From contig JAMPIV010012279.1 in the NCBI GenBank assembly GCA_024509875.1, positions 1 through 64,000 on the forward strand: a stretch of DNA of 64,000 bases, read 5' to 3'. Every line of letters starts with the position of its first letter. Within the stretch, counting starts at the first letter, position 1. Below the pieces are notes generated by a model. The model saw only the letters and a list, made by a program, of their open reading frames with translations, searched no databases and was not told the DNA's origin. This document shows positions 25,281 through 37,210 of the stretch, one piece after another. The DNA is from Oreohelix idahoensis. Taxonomy: Eukaryota > Mollusca > Gastropoda > Stylommatophora > Oreohelicidae. A program made the position numbers and the translations under genes.

Positions 25281-25583
25281 AAAACAGCTTTTATAGTGGA
25301 GGCAGCAATACCATGTGATGCCCATTTAGATAAATGTTACCAACATAAATTTGATAAGTACTATCCATTGACTGCAGAAATTAACGAACTAGGCTACCGT
25401 ACGCATGTAATCGTACTGATAATTGGTAGTTTGGGTCATGTGCATGCAAAGTGTGTGAGTGGATTAATGTCGCTAGGGTTGCGGAAATTTGAAGCAAAGG
25501 TTTTATGTAAATATGTCAGTATTAGTGCAATTATAGGTTCTTACAGAATATGGAAACTTCGATGTAAAAAACACCCATTTTGA
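25281..25583 (+). pseudogene. LINE C-terminal domain fragment
   Basis: A frame of about 95 residues ([19 protein letters not shown], then [18 protein letters not shown] and [12 protein letters not shown]) resembles the conserved tail after RT in some invertebrate LINEs: a block with IPxD, then ...G(S/A)LG, then a final IW/R helix. No RT precedes it; the left edge is the tetranucleotide array. Family identification comes from memory of the pattern, so moderate. Confidence 0.5.
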
Positions 25584-26030
25584 ATTGCTGGGATGTTTTC
25601 CACACAGTCTAAACTCAATTGTGCTCCTCTGTATACTATACCATACGACTATTGTATTTGATGCTATATTTAATATCTCACTCCACTAGCCGTCAAAGTT
25701 TTTTTATGGCAAACAACATTCTGATAAAACCTCCATGTAAAAACAACCATATTGCTCTACTTGAATGGTATTCCTCACACATTTTGTAAATTTCAATAAT
25801 TCTCATTTTTGGCAGGGTATACCATATCATTATATGCCAATGTCTTTTAGAAAGCTTAAAAATTTTTTATGTATGTGTAACACAAAGGTTCGATGTAAAA
25901 AACACCCACATATAACTACTTGAGACGTCTTCAACACTTTATGTAAATTCTAATGATTCTCCTATTTGCCATGTTGTATCTATTATATCATGTCTGTACA
26001 TATTAATGTATTTTATGGAGAACAAAGATT
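25560..26030. repeat. Degenerate tandem repeat, about 160-170 bp units
   Basis: Three diverged units begin near 25,560, 25,732 and 25,892 with GATGTAAAAAACACCC-like starts. They share TTTGTAAATTxxAATAATTCTC and a TATACCATAT/ATCATGT segment. Confidence 0.6.
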
Positions 26031-26033
26031 CTG

Positions 26034-26035
<2 letters not shown>

Positions 26036-26064
<29 letters not shown>

Positions 26065-26082
26065 TGTATGTATGTATGTATG
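26036..26082. repeat. (TATG)n microsatellite
   Basis: Twelve or so ATGT units directly before the small LTR element. Confidence 0.95.
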
Positions 26083-26204
26083 TGTGTGTGTTGGAACTGT
26101 GATGGGGCCGGAAAGACACCCGGCTTCCCCCTTCACGGGAAGACACCCCAGCTTCCCCCTTCATTGTGAGTGGCACATTTATCCCCCATATATTTTCGGT
26201 CAGC

Positions 26205-26235
26205 CCACGTGACTGTCAGCCCACGTGACGGCGCG
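26205..26235 (+). promoter_or_regulatory. Paired CACGTG boxes in the LTR U3
   Basis: CAGCCCACGTGACTGT is followed at once by CAGCCCACGTGACGGC, a 16-bp duplication giving two E-box palindromes upstream of the TATA box. A duplicated GGCTTCCCCCTTCA lies before it (about 26,120-26,165). Confidence 0.5.
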
Positions 26236-26482
26236 AGCAAGCGTTGCTGGGATGTGGAAAGTCTGACAAAGTAGAAGATATATTACTAAGGCCATAATAA
26301 AGCCTAATAATTAATTTTGGTGCAAAGTCGTGTGCTATATTTGGTAGTCGTGTGTTATATTTGATAATTGTGAGCCATATCTGTGTTTTCGTGCCTAATA
26401 AAGCAAATATCGCGAGTGTCATTTAAGTGGCTAAATTAATCCGCGCAGCGCGGACTAAGTTGAGTGTTTAGGCTTTGCGGTT

Positions 26483-26490
26483 TATATAAA
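26483..26490 (+). promoter_or_regulatory. TATA box of the mini LTR element
   Basis: TATATAAA in the expected place, followed about 210 bp later by AAAATAAATA as polyadenylation signal, then the LTR end. Confidence 0.55.
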
Positions 26491-26826
26491 GAAATAGCGA
26501 GCGGCAAACAGGCCTATTTTGCAAGAGTCGCCAAGAAGAAACAAAGTTAGGCTAGCCCTGTGTCGGTAGAAGAGGAACGAAGACATGACACATTAGCAAC
26601 TGAGCACTAGCTGGGTGTTTTATTTGTTCGGTTTTGTTCGCTTTGTTATTTGTTTAACGTTTGCTTCAGTGTGCTCTTAGTCACTGAATGGGTTGTAAAA
26701 ATAAATACAGCCCCTGCCTTTAGAATCAAGAGTTTTATTGTTGATTAGGGTCGGTTGCGAGTGTGAAAAGAGAGTGATCAAATATCACAACATCATCATC
26801 ATCATCTCGCCCCACCCTTTCACAAT

Positions 26827-26844
26827 TGGCGTCGTTGACAGGAT
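26827..26844 (+). other. Primer-binding site candidate
   Basis: TGGCGTCGTTGACAGG starts two bases after the LTR end CA (26824), the standard position for tRNA priming. The tRNA was not identified. Confidence 0.5.
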
Positions 26845-26920
26845 AAGGCAGACAGTGTCACTGAGCAAACAGCAAACGAACAAATATTGTAAACACTCAG
26901 CGGTGCGGTATTGCAGCAAG

Positions 26921-27133
26921 ATGGCCGCAAGGAGCACACGTGCTACGAGCAAAGGGGAGCATGAGGATGCAGATCCAACACAAGTGGTCGGTGCATCAGT
27001 GGTGCAAACTGAGAGATCAGTAGCAGGTCCACTGCCCCTGGCAGAACACGGACGGTACATCTTGGTGTCAACCCATAAGAAAGTGAGAACTTTTGGAGAA
27101 CGCACGGTTTTGTTCGCTTTGTTATTTGTTTAA
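26921..27133 (+). pseudogene. Truncated gag-like ORF start
   Basis: Met 26921 opens MAARSTRATSKGEHEDADP and stays open to a stop at 27131. The last ten or so codons come from the partial LTR, so only about 60 residues of the original protein remain. The site after the primer-binding region is where gag starts. No fold can be recognised. Confidence 0.45.
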
Positions 27134-27640
27134 CGTTTGCTTCAGTGTGCTCTTAGTCACTGAATGGGTTGTAAAAATAAATACAGCCCCTGCCTTTAGA
27201 ATCAAGAGATTTATTGTTGATTAGGGTCGGTTGCGAGTGTGAAAAGAGAGTGATCAAATATCACAACATCATCATCTCGCCCCACCCTTTCACAGAACAT
27301 TTAGAATTTTTGGAGAAGTCATCTCTCTTCATATTTCTGGCCATTTTGGCAAAATTTACACAGCGGATAATAAACTTACTTTTGAGTTAAATCCAAACTC
27401 ATGAAATATACATATCTAAGTAGACTATGCTACACTTTGTTAAGTGGACTTTTCCACATATTCCAACACGTCTGTACGCTATAAGGCGTGGACACAATCT
27501 CCTCACGTCATCCCTAGATACCCCCCTTTGTCATAGCTACTCATTCTAATTCTATGCGTTTTGGTGAGGGACATCATGGTGCACAACAATCCATCCAAAT
27601 ATAACTTTATCAGGATTGCCTTGCCCTATGATGTGCTGTC

Positions 27641-28125
27641 AACACTGTCTCATTGTGGAATACCAGGAAACGAGAGAGCGGACCGACTGGCTAAAGAAGG
27701 TACTGCAGACGAGCAACCGGATGTACCAGTTACGTACCATCAGAAGAAAAAGATGATCAAATCAATCAGAAAGCCACCAACACCAACGCAGGATGACTAC
27801 CAAGCTATGAACAGATCAGAACAAATTGTCATTCTGTGCCACAGAACAGGACACAACCGACTCCGCAGCCACATGTATACAAAATTCAAGATTGGTAATT
27901 CAGCCATGTGTACATGTGGACAGGCACCCCAGACTGCGGAGCACGTACTTCGAGATTGCCCCGAATATGATATATTGAGACAAGCTCACTGGCCCAGAGA
28001 AACAACACTGGAAGCAAAACTATATACGGAACTCTGTATGAACTAGAAAAGACAGCGAAGTTTATACAAGAAACAACATTGCAGATATAGACAATATATT
28101 TCAAGCGAACGAAAGAAGAAGAAGG
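27641..28125 (+). pseudogene. I-clade-like LINE: rest of RNase H and C-terminus (second part)
   Basis: It resumes exactly where the first part stops: HCGIPGNERADRLAKEG is the RNase H C-terminal block with the last catalytic Asp. Then come RTGHNRLRSHMYTKF and a Cys/His segment (MCTCGQAPQTAEHVLRDCP). An indel near 28,022 shifts the last 20 codons, which end at about 28,069. A short 3' UTR finishes with GAAAGAAGAAGAAGG. The level of decay equals that of the first part, which supports one original element. Confidence 0.85.
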
Positions 28126-29300
<1,175 letters not shown>

Positions 29301-29379
29301 TCAGATGGTGTCTGCTTCAGCCGCTGTTCTTTCCCACAGATGCTTTGGACTGGTCTTTCTCTTCAATAATCAAATCTGG

Positions 29380-29880
29380 TGGCAGTTGCACGCCCCATGC
29401 AGTAAGGCTGGGGTAACTATAAAGGTTGTCACGCGTCTTCACGACACGATGCTGGTGTCTAGCGTCGACAGATGTCAGCTTGTACCAGAAACATAGAGGG
29501 AAACAAATGCCTCTTCTAAGTGTAGGGTCTCCTGATATAAGCATCAGGCGACTTTCGCTTCCACCCACCACCTCATCTTCCTTAGAATTTTAACCCGCCG
29601 TGAGCATTAATTTTAAACCCAGTTAGTCGGATGAAATTGCTTCTGAACAGCGGAAGGCGACTACTGAAATATACATAAAAATACATATAAAACTTACTAA
29701 AGTGTTAGTATAATAAATATATACACCATGATATCATCATCCACTCCCTGCTCTCTATGGAGCCTGGGGTCACCTCTGCTGTTGGTTCCTTGTGAGGAAA
29801 CCCGCACGAAACAGTCATTAGCTCTTGCAGTGGTGGTTCATGTGTTAAGTTATTTGAAGGGATGAGGTTGCTAACATCAT
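29380..29880 (-). repeat. Dispersed coding-like repeat, copy 2 (inverted)
   Basis: Reverse-complement partner of 14,530-15,060. The minus frame from 29571 (MVGGSESRLMLISGDP, then CFWYKLTSVDARHQHR and LPPDLIIEE) is open for 84 codons. Upstream on the minus strand a stretch begins GTGTATATATTTATT and ends TATATTTCAG, like an intron between two conserved blocks. Family unknown. Confidence 0.6.
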
Positions 29881-30263
29881 AAGCAACTATACATCCACAA
29901 GCAAATTATACGTGTTAAAATGTAAATATAAAATGTACATATTACAACTTACCTCGGTGTCGGGTGAACAAACCCTTTTTGCACAGAAAACCCTCCGAAT
30001 ATTGTCGGGCAACTGTTTAAGATGCACTTTCAGGTGTGTTAGTTGTATAAAGGGGTGCACTTGAAGTAGGCTGGTGGCTTCACCTTCATGACGCGAATGA
30101 CCCAGTCCTTCTCTTTTCTATAGCCCTGGGGCGTGATTCCCCACGAGACGGATAGCCTTGAGCGCCAATTCGATGACACAATCTCTAGCAGTCATTGCAA
30201 CCACATTTCCGCCTTGTCATCACTTGTGTTGTGGATTCTGTGAGTGCAGACGTGTCGTTCAAG

Positions 30264-30516
30264 ATGCCTCGTGAATGTGTGAACAGTGCGGATTATTTTT
30301 TGCTATACCATCTTAATGATTGTTACTTTTGCATGTGTCTGTGTTTCGTGCTCGGCAAAGAGATCTGCTTCCATACTTCAAAATTACATTACTACCCTCG
30401 AAAAAAGATACCAAGGGAAATGGAATGCAGCAATGCTAGTAGACTGTTGTTGGACCCTTGTGAGAGATTCTCCAGAAACTCATTGCAAGCGACAGGCAAA
30501 AAAGGCGTCGATGTGA
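30264..30516 (+). pseudogene. Internally deleted copy of a multicopy metazoan gene family
   Basis: Met 30264 begins MPRECVNSADYF, and DCYFC lies 20 residues later. In a neighbouring frame, LEKRYQGKWNAAMLVDCCW and a basic end follow. I recall a repeated family of uncharacterised invertebrate proteins that starts MPR-x-CVN, has a CYFC block a few hundred bases in, and ends with a YQGKW/DYCW block. Here those three blocks are packed into 250 bp, so most of the gene is missing and the frame is shifted. Function of the family is unknown to me; it behaves like a mobile or amplified gene. Confidence 0.5.
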
Positions 30517-31929
30517 ATCATTTCCGCTATGAGCATTATTATCATGTGGTATGTATTTGCAAATGTGTAAAACTTGTTTAATAGATATTTTTTAAAAAAA
30601 AACTAGAGCTAATCTGGTATTTTAACGGCCATTTTCATATTCAGCAGCCCAAACAACATAAAGGTAACTTAGTTTAATCTCAGATACACACAAGAAGTCA
30701 AACATTTTTGTGCAGTGTAATCTCCCCTAAGATTTTACTTTCTCATAGTTGATTATTTCAGCGACGTTAATCCGCCGGAAGTGTTACATCACCTTCTGTG
30801 CCTTAATCACTAAAAAGATGTCATCTTCCGAATCCCTGTGAAATCGGTCACGTATCAAGGGTGGTTATCTGCTTTCCTTGACAAACGTCTTGATTTCGCC
30901 CTATGCCGTATTCTGGTGTTTGTTCAATCAACCCGTCTCGCTACCTACAGACACATTTTCTGTCTGGTCGTAAGCTGTTACACAACTTACGACCAACTTC
31001 ACCCTGCACAAACAGAAGTCAATGTTCCTTCAAAAACAGGTCCAGCGGTCAGATAATCCTTAGGGAGTGACAAGGTATGATAAGATAACCGTGGTCGATA
31101 AGAGCGAAAAGGAGGTCACAGGAAAATGTAACGTTCAAAGATTTCACTTGTCACAGAAAATAAAACGAGTACATTTTTTAAAAGTGGGACCTTTGTTGAA
31201 GTATTAAAATTAGACATACAACTTAACAAGAAGAATGTTGTTTGTAATTTATAAGCTTACCCCCTCCCCCATAATAATAATAATAATAAAGATAAAAAAT
31301 GAATAAATAATTATAAAATAATAGAAAAAAATCACGGACCGTACGCTGTCTTCTGCTCAATAATTTACAGTACGATGAAACTAGCACTTGAGAATCTAGC
31401 CGATTTTAAGACAAATAACGTCAGCAAAAACCGTAACAATTCAAAGGAAAGATCGCCTTCCTTTTGTGTCAAGATCTGGAAAAAATGAATTTTGATAACG
31501 TAACTCGTAGGTTTTCACTGGGAATGTGGAAAAAGCACCTATAATTTTTTTAAATTTTAATTAAGGTGTTTGCTACTTTTCTTTGAAGCACGAATTATAG
31601 CACCTATAATTCTGAGAATATTGCGCTTATAAATGTCGACGGATGAGGGATAGCCCTAAAGTTCCCTAGCTTAAAAATTCAAATTATTTCCCCCTTATGT
31701 CACCTAGAGATCTACCAGATACACCCCATATGATCTAGCAGCAAAACGCGATATACCGGCTGTCGTCCTCTGATCTAAATATTCCTGGTTTAGCCCAGCA
31801 GTTCCACGGAAATAGGGTACGTTTCGGGAAATCTCTGTTGGTAGGCCTATATTACCGTTTATGGAAATTTCACATAGTATGCAAAGAACAATCCAGACAT
31901 TAGTACGTAACCCACTAGCATTCCGACCA

Positions 31930-32260
31930 GTGCTTCTTAAACAGGGTGCGAGAAACCCACAGGGGGTGCGACACCTTTCAGATATTAAGGTGCATCATCA
32001 TTAACACTACCGTATATAATTCACATAACTATTTGAATAAAACAGAACAGCGATAACATGAATTAAATACCCAACCTTTGTCACATTGTGTAAAAAAACA
32101 TTTTCTCAGAACATGCTTTTCTCATTTAAGGTACATTTTGAGGTCTACAAGATAATGGATACGATGCTTCTTAAGATGCTTTGAAGGGTTACGTAGCTTC
32201 ATAAAATATTGTAAGGGGTTCGGGACCTCTGAAAGGTACATGTGGCCGACATAGTTATTT
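31930..32260. mobile_element. Possible hAT-derived remnant
   Basis: CAGTGCTTCTTAAACAGGGTG at 31,929, followed by GGGGGTGCGACACC, resembles the CAGxGxTTCTxAA terminal type of hAT elements. GATGCTTCTTAAGATGC and GGGGTTCGGGACC near 32,160-32,225 repeat the theme. No confirmed opposite terminus or 8-bp duplication. Confidence 0.25.
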
Positions 32261-33504
32261 AAAAAGTTACAGGTTATTATGGAGATCAGCAGATATATTC
32301 TATCTTTAATACAATATTTTTTTTTGCCACGCACTTCTTGGACGAGCGAATATAACTTCGATACGTTCGATAACACGCCTAACTAAACTGTTCTATTAAT
32401 AGCGATGACGCACTGACGTAAAAACAGAAATCGTCTGCAAGTTGACGTAGTTTTAACTCGTTGCAGCGGGTACTCGCGATTTAAATGCACAACTTTGTTG
32501 CAAATTAATTAAAAATGTGAACCTGTATTTTGAAAGTTAACTCTGAGTTCTAAATTCGATTATCCTTAGAGTAAAAAAAAAAGAAAATAAAAGAAAGAAA
32601 GAAAACTATCCGCAGGTTTTCGAATCGTTAAATTCGTTTGAATTCCATACCATATTATTTGTTAATTTATATATTTGAATTCCAGCATGTTTTCGACTTA
32701 AGATTGCATAACGCCGCTGCAGAGGCAAATCAGGGAATGAATCCGTGTTTCATAGTCATATCAAGACTGTGTAGACAACTGATTTAATGATTCTTAATTA
32801 TTTTATTGCTTTGGTTTCTGCTGATTTCCAAATATGATCCTCGATTTTAGTTTGTTGATAAAAAGAGAGAAAAAAAGGGCGGAGAGGGGGGGAGGAACAG
32901 AAAATTATGGAAACATATTTTCAGTTTTGTAAGTGAAGTCATTTTCGCTTTCTGTAACAGTATATGTTTGATCGAAATGTATCACAGGACCTGAAAATTA
33001 AAAAAAACCACACGGGCTATTTACAAAAATGTCTAGTAATTTGCTTCATATTTAGAAGTTATGTAATTATTTAGCGTATCTTCGGAAAGTCAACAGTGCA
33101 CGTTATAATTACTGTAGAATGATAAATACGATTTCTGGATTGGCGTTCTATTTTTAGATATGACGGACTCGGGAAAACACCGCTTCGGATTTTACATTAG
33201 CTGTTCTTAAAAATAGCAAACGAACTGTAGGTCATGAACATGTAATATCTTTTAATAAAGCATTAGAAATCAAACCGTCTTAATTTTCTATTAAAGAAGA
33301 ACAAAACCTCTAGAATACTTGGATTATGTATAATACCAACGCAATTCATCATTACACTTTTACCACGTTCTCCCTTTTAATAAATATGCTTTAGCTCAGT
33401 TTTGGCGACGCATACTCTGTCAACCTATACCCAAGGTCCATCTGTCTTCACAATTAAACAGAACACTCAGTTTGAACTATTAACTGTTACAATGGTAGTT
33501 TTAA

Positions 33505-33531
33505 ATTTTTTTTTTTTTTTTTTTTTTTTTC
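33505..33531. repeat. Poly-T run
   Basis: About 27 T on the plus strand; could be the tail of an old minus-strand retrocopy, but nothing adjoining was recognised. Confidence 0.6.
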
Positions 33532-33943
33532 ATTATAAGTAATCTCGACTCAAATTAAGTTATATACCGATACACTATCGTACCGATTTTCGTCATTTTT
33601 AATTGTCACCTTTTAGCAGTACAAATTCGAAACTTTTTTTGTGTGCCGGCGAATTTTTCATGTCACGCTATCAGTGCATTTAATCATCACTTAAAATAAA
33701 TCCTATTTCTCAAAACAAAACAAAACCAAAGCGTTAATGTTATTTTCATAGTCGTCTACGTCATCTTCTCCTCCTCACCCCCCTTCTTTTCTTTCATGCT
33801 GTAAGAGTATGGCAAATTTAGTCCCACAGCAGATATGTGGAGGAGTGAAGTGTTAGAAATTCCACTATACTAATAATAATAATAGCCCCTTCAGTCATAA
33901 CTGACTATGGGAATGCGCCCCTGAGGTGACAGCCCTCAGCTGC

Positions 33944-34894
33944 TTATTTTCGACGTTTTCTCCCCTCCTCTGCTTGTTGTGTGAGCCTCTCTTCGCCCAA
34001 TCTGAGGTGGCGCCGTAAATAGCATCGCCACTTAGTGCGATCGGCAGCTTCATCCTCCCATGTTGCTGGATCCATGTCCAGTGCCCTCATATCTCTCTTG
34101 CACACATCTTTGAACCTCAGCTGTGATCGCCCAACTGTTCTCTTGCCATCTGCTAATTGTCCGTAGAAGATATCTTTTGGGATGCGACCATCTTCCATGC
34201 GGCGAACATGGCCAAGCCAGCGAAGTCTGCGCTGTCTAAGCAGTGTATACATACTTTGAAGGCCAGCACGTGACAACATCTCGACATTTGTCACTTTATC
34301 TTTCCACAAGATGCCGAGGATGCGGTGTAGACACCGTAAATGGAAGGTAATGAGCCTTCTTTCTTGCTTAGCATAGGTCGTCCAGGTCTCGCTGCCATAT
34401 AGGAGTGTGCTGGTGACGCAGGCATTATATACCGCAGCTTTGGTCTTCATTGTGAGTTTGGAGTTTCCCCAAACACGCGATGTGAGGCGGGCAAAGGTAG
34501 CTACAGCTTTGCCAATGCGGCTGTCGATTTCTGTATCCAGTGAGAGTTTGTCATTGATGGTAGACCCTAGGTATGTGAAGTGGTGCACCACTGCCAATTC
34601 ATAGTTATCGATAGTGATAACTGGTGCAGCACCCGCATTCTGGCTCAGCACATTCGTTTTCTTTAGACTTATTGTGAGGCCAAAGTCCTTGCATGCTTTA
34701 GTGAAGCGATTCATCAAGTTCTAAAGGTCCTGTTGGCTTTGAGTGACGACTGCAGCATCATCAGCGAACAACAAGTCTCTTATAGTGACCCCTCTGATTT
34801 TTTGTTTTTGCCTTCAGCCTTGAAAGATTAAACAGACGGCCATCTGACCTAGTGTGAAGGCATATTCCTTCAGTTGCATCTCTGAATGCATGTT
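33944..34894 (-). pseudogene. LINE RT catalytic box and C-terminal domain
   Basis: The catalytic FADD lies at 34757-34768 between frameshifts (near 34,800) and a stop (TAG, about 34,722). From Met 34717 the frame is open: HFTYLGSTINDKLSLDTEID, LLYGSETWTTYAKQERRL and RRLRWLGHVRRMEDGRIPKD to a stop at 33944. The WLGHV block corresponds to WFGHV in the other LINE. Confidence 0.85.
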
Positions 34895-36520
34895 TCAAGA
34901 GTAAGGCAAAGAAGATCCCGAAGAGGGTCGGAGCAGAACACAGCCTTGTTTAACGCCACTTCGTATGTCAAAGGGCTGTGAATTGCTTCCAGCATATTGG
35001 ACTGTTCCCTTCATGTCGTCATGGAATGACTTTATCATTTCCAGCATTTTAGAAGGGCAGCCTATTTTCAGGAGGATTTTGAAGAGTCCATCCCTACTAA
35101 CCAGGTCAAATGCTTTTGTGAGGTCTATAAAGGCGATATATAAAGGCCTTTTCTGCTCTCTTGATTTTTTCTGAAGCTGGCGGACAGAGAAGATCATGTC
35201 TGTTGTTGATCTACCAGCTCGGAATCCACACTGTGACTCTGGATATATGCGCTCAGCTAACTTGTGTAGTCGCATTAAGATGACTTTGGCAAAAACCTTA
35301 CCAACAATACTAAGAAGAGAGATGCCTCTGTAGTTATTGCAATCACTTCTGTCTCCTTTATTTTTATACAGTGTTACAATCTTGGCAACTCGCATGTCTT
35401 GAGGAATAGTTGTCTCTTCCCAGCACTGGCACAGCATCCTATGCAGGGGATGTAATAGCGTGCTCTTACAGCATTTGATTAAATCAGGAGGAATCCCATC
35501 ACTGCCTGGTGCTTTGCCAGAGGCCAAGCTATCAATGGCCTTGCTGAGTTCCTCTAATGTTGGTTCGGCATCCAGCTCCTCCATAGTTGGCAGACATTTG
35601 ACAGCATCAAGGGCTGCAGGCGTAACGGTATTTTCTCTAGCGAAAAGCTCAGAGTAGTGTTCGACCCACCTCTCCATCTGCTTACCCTTATCGGTTAGCT
35701 TCTCTCCGCTGATGGTTTTTAGCGGTGCTGTCTTACATTTTGGGGGGCCAAGTGCTTTCTTTATACCGTCATACATTTTTTTAATGTTGCCTGTTTGCGT
35801 TGCGATCTGGATGCTCTCACTGAGCTGGAGCCAATAGTCATTTGCACAGCGTCGAGCATTTTGTTGAACTTTGCTTCTCGTAGCCTTCAGGGTCTGTAGG
35901 GTTCTAGCACTCGGTGAATGTTTGTATTCATTCATAGCACTGCGCTTAGCTTCAATGACAGGTGCCATTACATCTGATGAAGCATCAAACCAGTCATTTG
36001 ACTTTGCCGTTTTCTTACCACAGGTGACAAGTGCAGTACTTTGAAAAGTGTTCCGTAGATGCTCCCAGTTCTCTGTAATAGTATCACCATGCTGAGGGCT
36101 GCTGAGCACTTTCTTGACGGTCGCAGTAAATTGAGCGATCACGACAGGGTCTGACATCTTGCTGGTATCAATGCGTGGTTTCCCTTCATGTCTGACACGA
36201 TAGAGTTTTCTTGGTTGTGCTCTGATTTTGCAGCAAACCAAGGAGTGATCTGTGTCACAGTCTGCACTATGGTACGAGCGCGTGGAGAGCACAGACTTGA
36301 GAAGTGGCCTTCTGACGAGAATCAGGTCCAGTTGGTGCCAGTGCTTGGATCGTGGGTGTCTCCATGACACCTTATGCTGGGGTTTTGTCTGAAAGTAGGT
36401 GTTGGTCACGCAGAGGTCATGGTGGACACACAACTCTAAGAGCCGTTGTCCATTTTCATTCATCTTGCCAATACCAAACCTGCCCAGACATGAAGGCCAT
36501 GAATCATTATCGGCACCCAC
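34895..36520 (-). pseudogene. LINE endonuclease end and reverse transcriptase
   Basis: It begins inside the endonuclease (DTDHSLVCCKIR is its last block). RT blocks follow: SGKAPGSDGIPPDLIK, MRVAKIVTLYKNKGDR, NNYRGISLLSIVGKVFAKV, ESQCGFRAGRSTTDM, AFIDLTKAFDLV and RSGVKQGCVL. A frameshift near 34,945 throws the end out of frame. Confidence 0.85.
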
Positions 36521-36533
36521 TCTAGCGTTAAAG

Positions 36534-37070
36534 TCACCAAGGAGAACAAGCTTGCCTAGGTATGCTTTTGATGACTGCTGCTAAATTCTCGTAGAACTCA
36601 TCTTTAGCTTCTGAGGCAGAGTACAGAGTAGGAGCATACACACTGACAAGGGTGATGGGACCTGTGCTAGTTTGCAGGCGGAGCGTTAACAGGCGTTCTG
36701 ATCCATTCTCGCCTGGTTCAACCATTTTAGTTAGCGATTTTTTGACCGCAAAACCTACTCCGTGTTCTCTAGTTTTATTAAGATCTTTCCTTTGCAAATA
36801 AAATGTATAGTCCTTCTCGCTCACCGTTCCAGAGCCCGCCAGGCGCGTTTCCTGAAGTGCAACTATATCCACCTGAAGTCGTTTAAGCTCATCATTTATT
36901 ATGGCTGTCTTCCTTACATCGTTTACATCATGTAGGTTTTCGGATAGTCCAGTCAACATAGTCCGGACGTTCCAGCATCCCAATCTGAGAGTTTGCTTTT
37001 TTCTATTGTTCTGATAATTGCTTGGTGCAAGATTTTCTGTCCACAGTTCGGGTTTGACCCTAATCCCCAT
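36534..37070 (-). pseudogene. LINE endonuclease (first part)
   Basis: The frame holds LGCWNVRTM, VDIVALQETRLAGSG and LVSVYAPT, the first blocks of apurinic-type LINE endonucleases that nick the target. A frameshift near 36,550 moves the next block (GDFNARVGADNDSW) to the following frame. Met 37070 is upstream of the domain and may not be the true start. Confidence 0.85.
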
Positions 37071-37210
37071 GCACCCAATGGGGAAAGCAGACAGTGGCGA
37101 GACAACACCTTATTGACTGGGGGCTGCCCAGCTTGAAGCGGGCGGTAGCTGTCCAGTGAGATCCTAGAACCTCTCCCACTGTCGGAAGTAGCCCCTGGCG
37201 CCATGCCCTA

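Larger units (their letters stand above)
26089..27294 (+). mobile_element. Mini LTR element: full 5' LTR, 280-bp core, partial 3' LTR
   Basis: The last 196 bp of the left LTR (26629-26824) repeat at 27105-27294 with two CATCAT units fewer and almost no other change. Both end CCACCCTTTCACA. Between them lie a primer-binding candidate and the first 60 or so codons of a gag-like ORF. The left LTR has duplicated U3 motifs, a TATA box and a polyadenylation signal. The right LTR lacks its first part, so a deletion ran from gag into the 3' LTR. The left boundary (TGTTGGAAC at 26089) is approximate. Confidence 0.7.
24021..27640. other. 3.6-kb composite interruption of the LINE RNase H
   Basis: Left of it the LINE frame ends ATACCGTCT (IPS). 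Right of it the frame begins CATTGTGGAATACCAGG (HCGIPG), with no codon lost. GTCT occurs at both junctions (24017-24020 and before 27641), a possible short target duplication. If the insert is read as TGTTAAG...CAACA, it has TG/CA ends and near-matching 5-bp flanks. Later insertions and arrays inside it are listed separately. Confidence 0.6.
30590..33870. other. Spacer, mostly nothing recognised
   Basis: Chance ORFs only. It contains the weak hAT-like stretch (31,930-32,260) and a poly-T run. Confidence 0.4.
33871..37210 (-). mobile_element. Non-LTR retrotransposon (endonuclease + RT), near full length, decayed
   Basis: Reading on the minus strand: a leader with ATG-containing frame (37,204-36,953), endonuclease, RT, C-terminal domain, a 60-bp 3' UTR and an (ATT)n tail (33,871-33,883). 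The 3' UTR carries a small hairpin (CTGAGG, 7-base loop, CCTCAG, near 33,921). No target duplication could be found. It is unlike the LINE at 60,029 in sequence and tail, so a second family. Confidence 0.85.

Noticed and set aside
24802..25583. Met-Tyr-Val-Cys and His-Thr-Tyr-Ile repeat proteins
   Set aside because: Tetranucleotide repeats give long frames on both strands without meaning.
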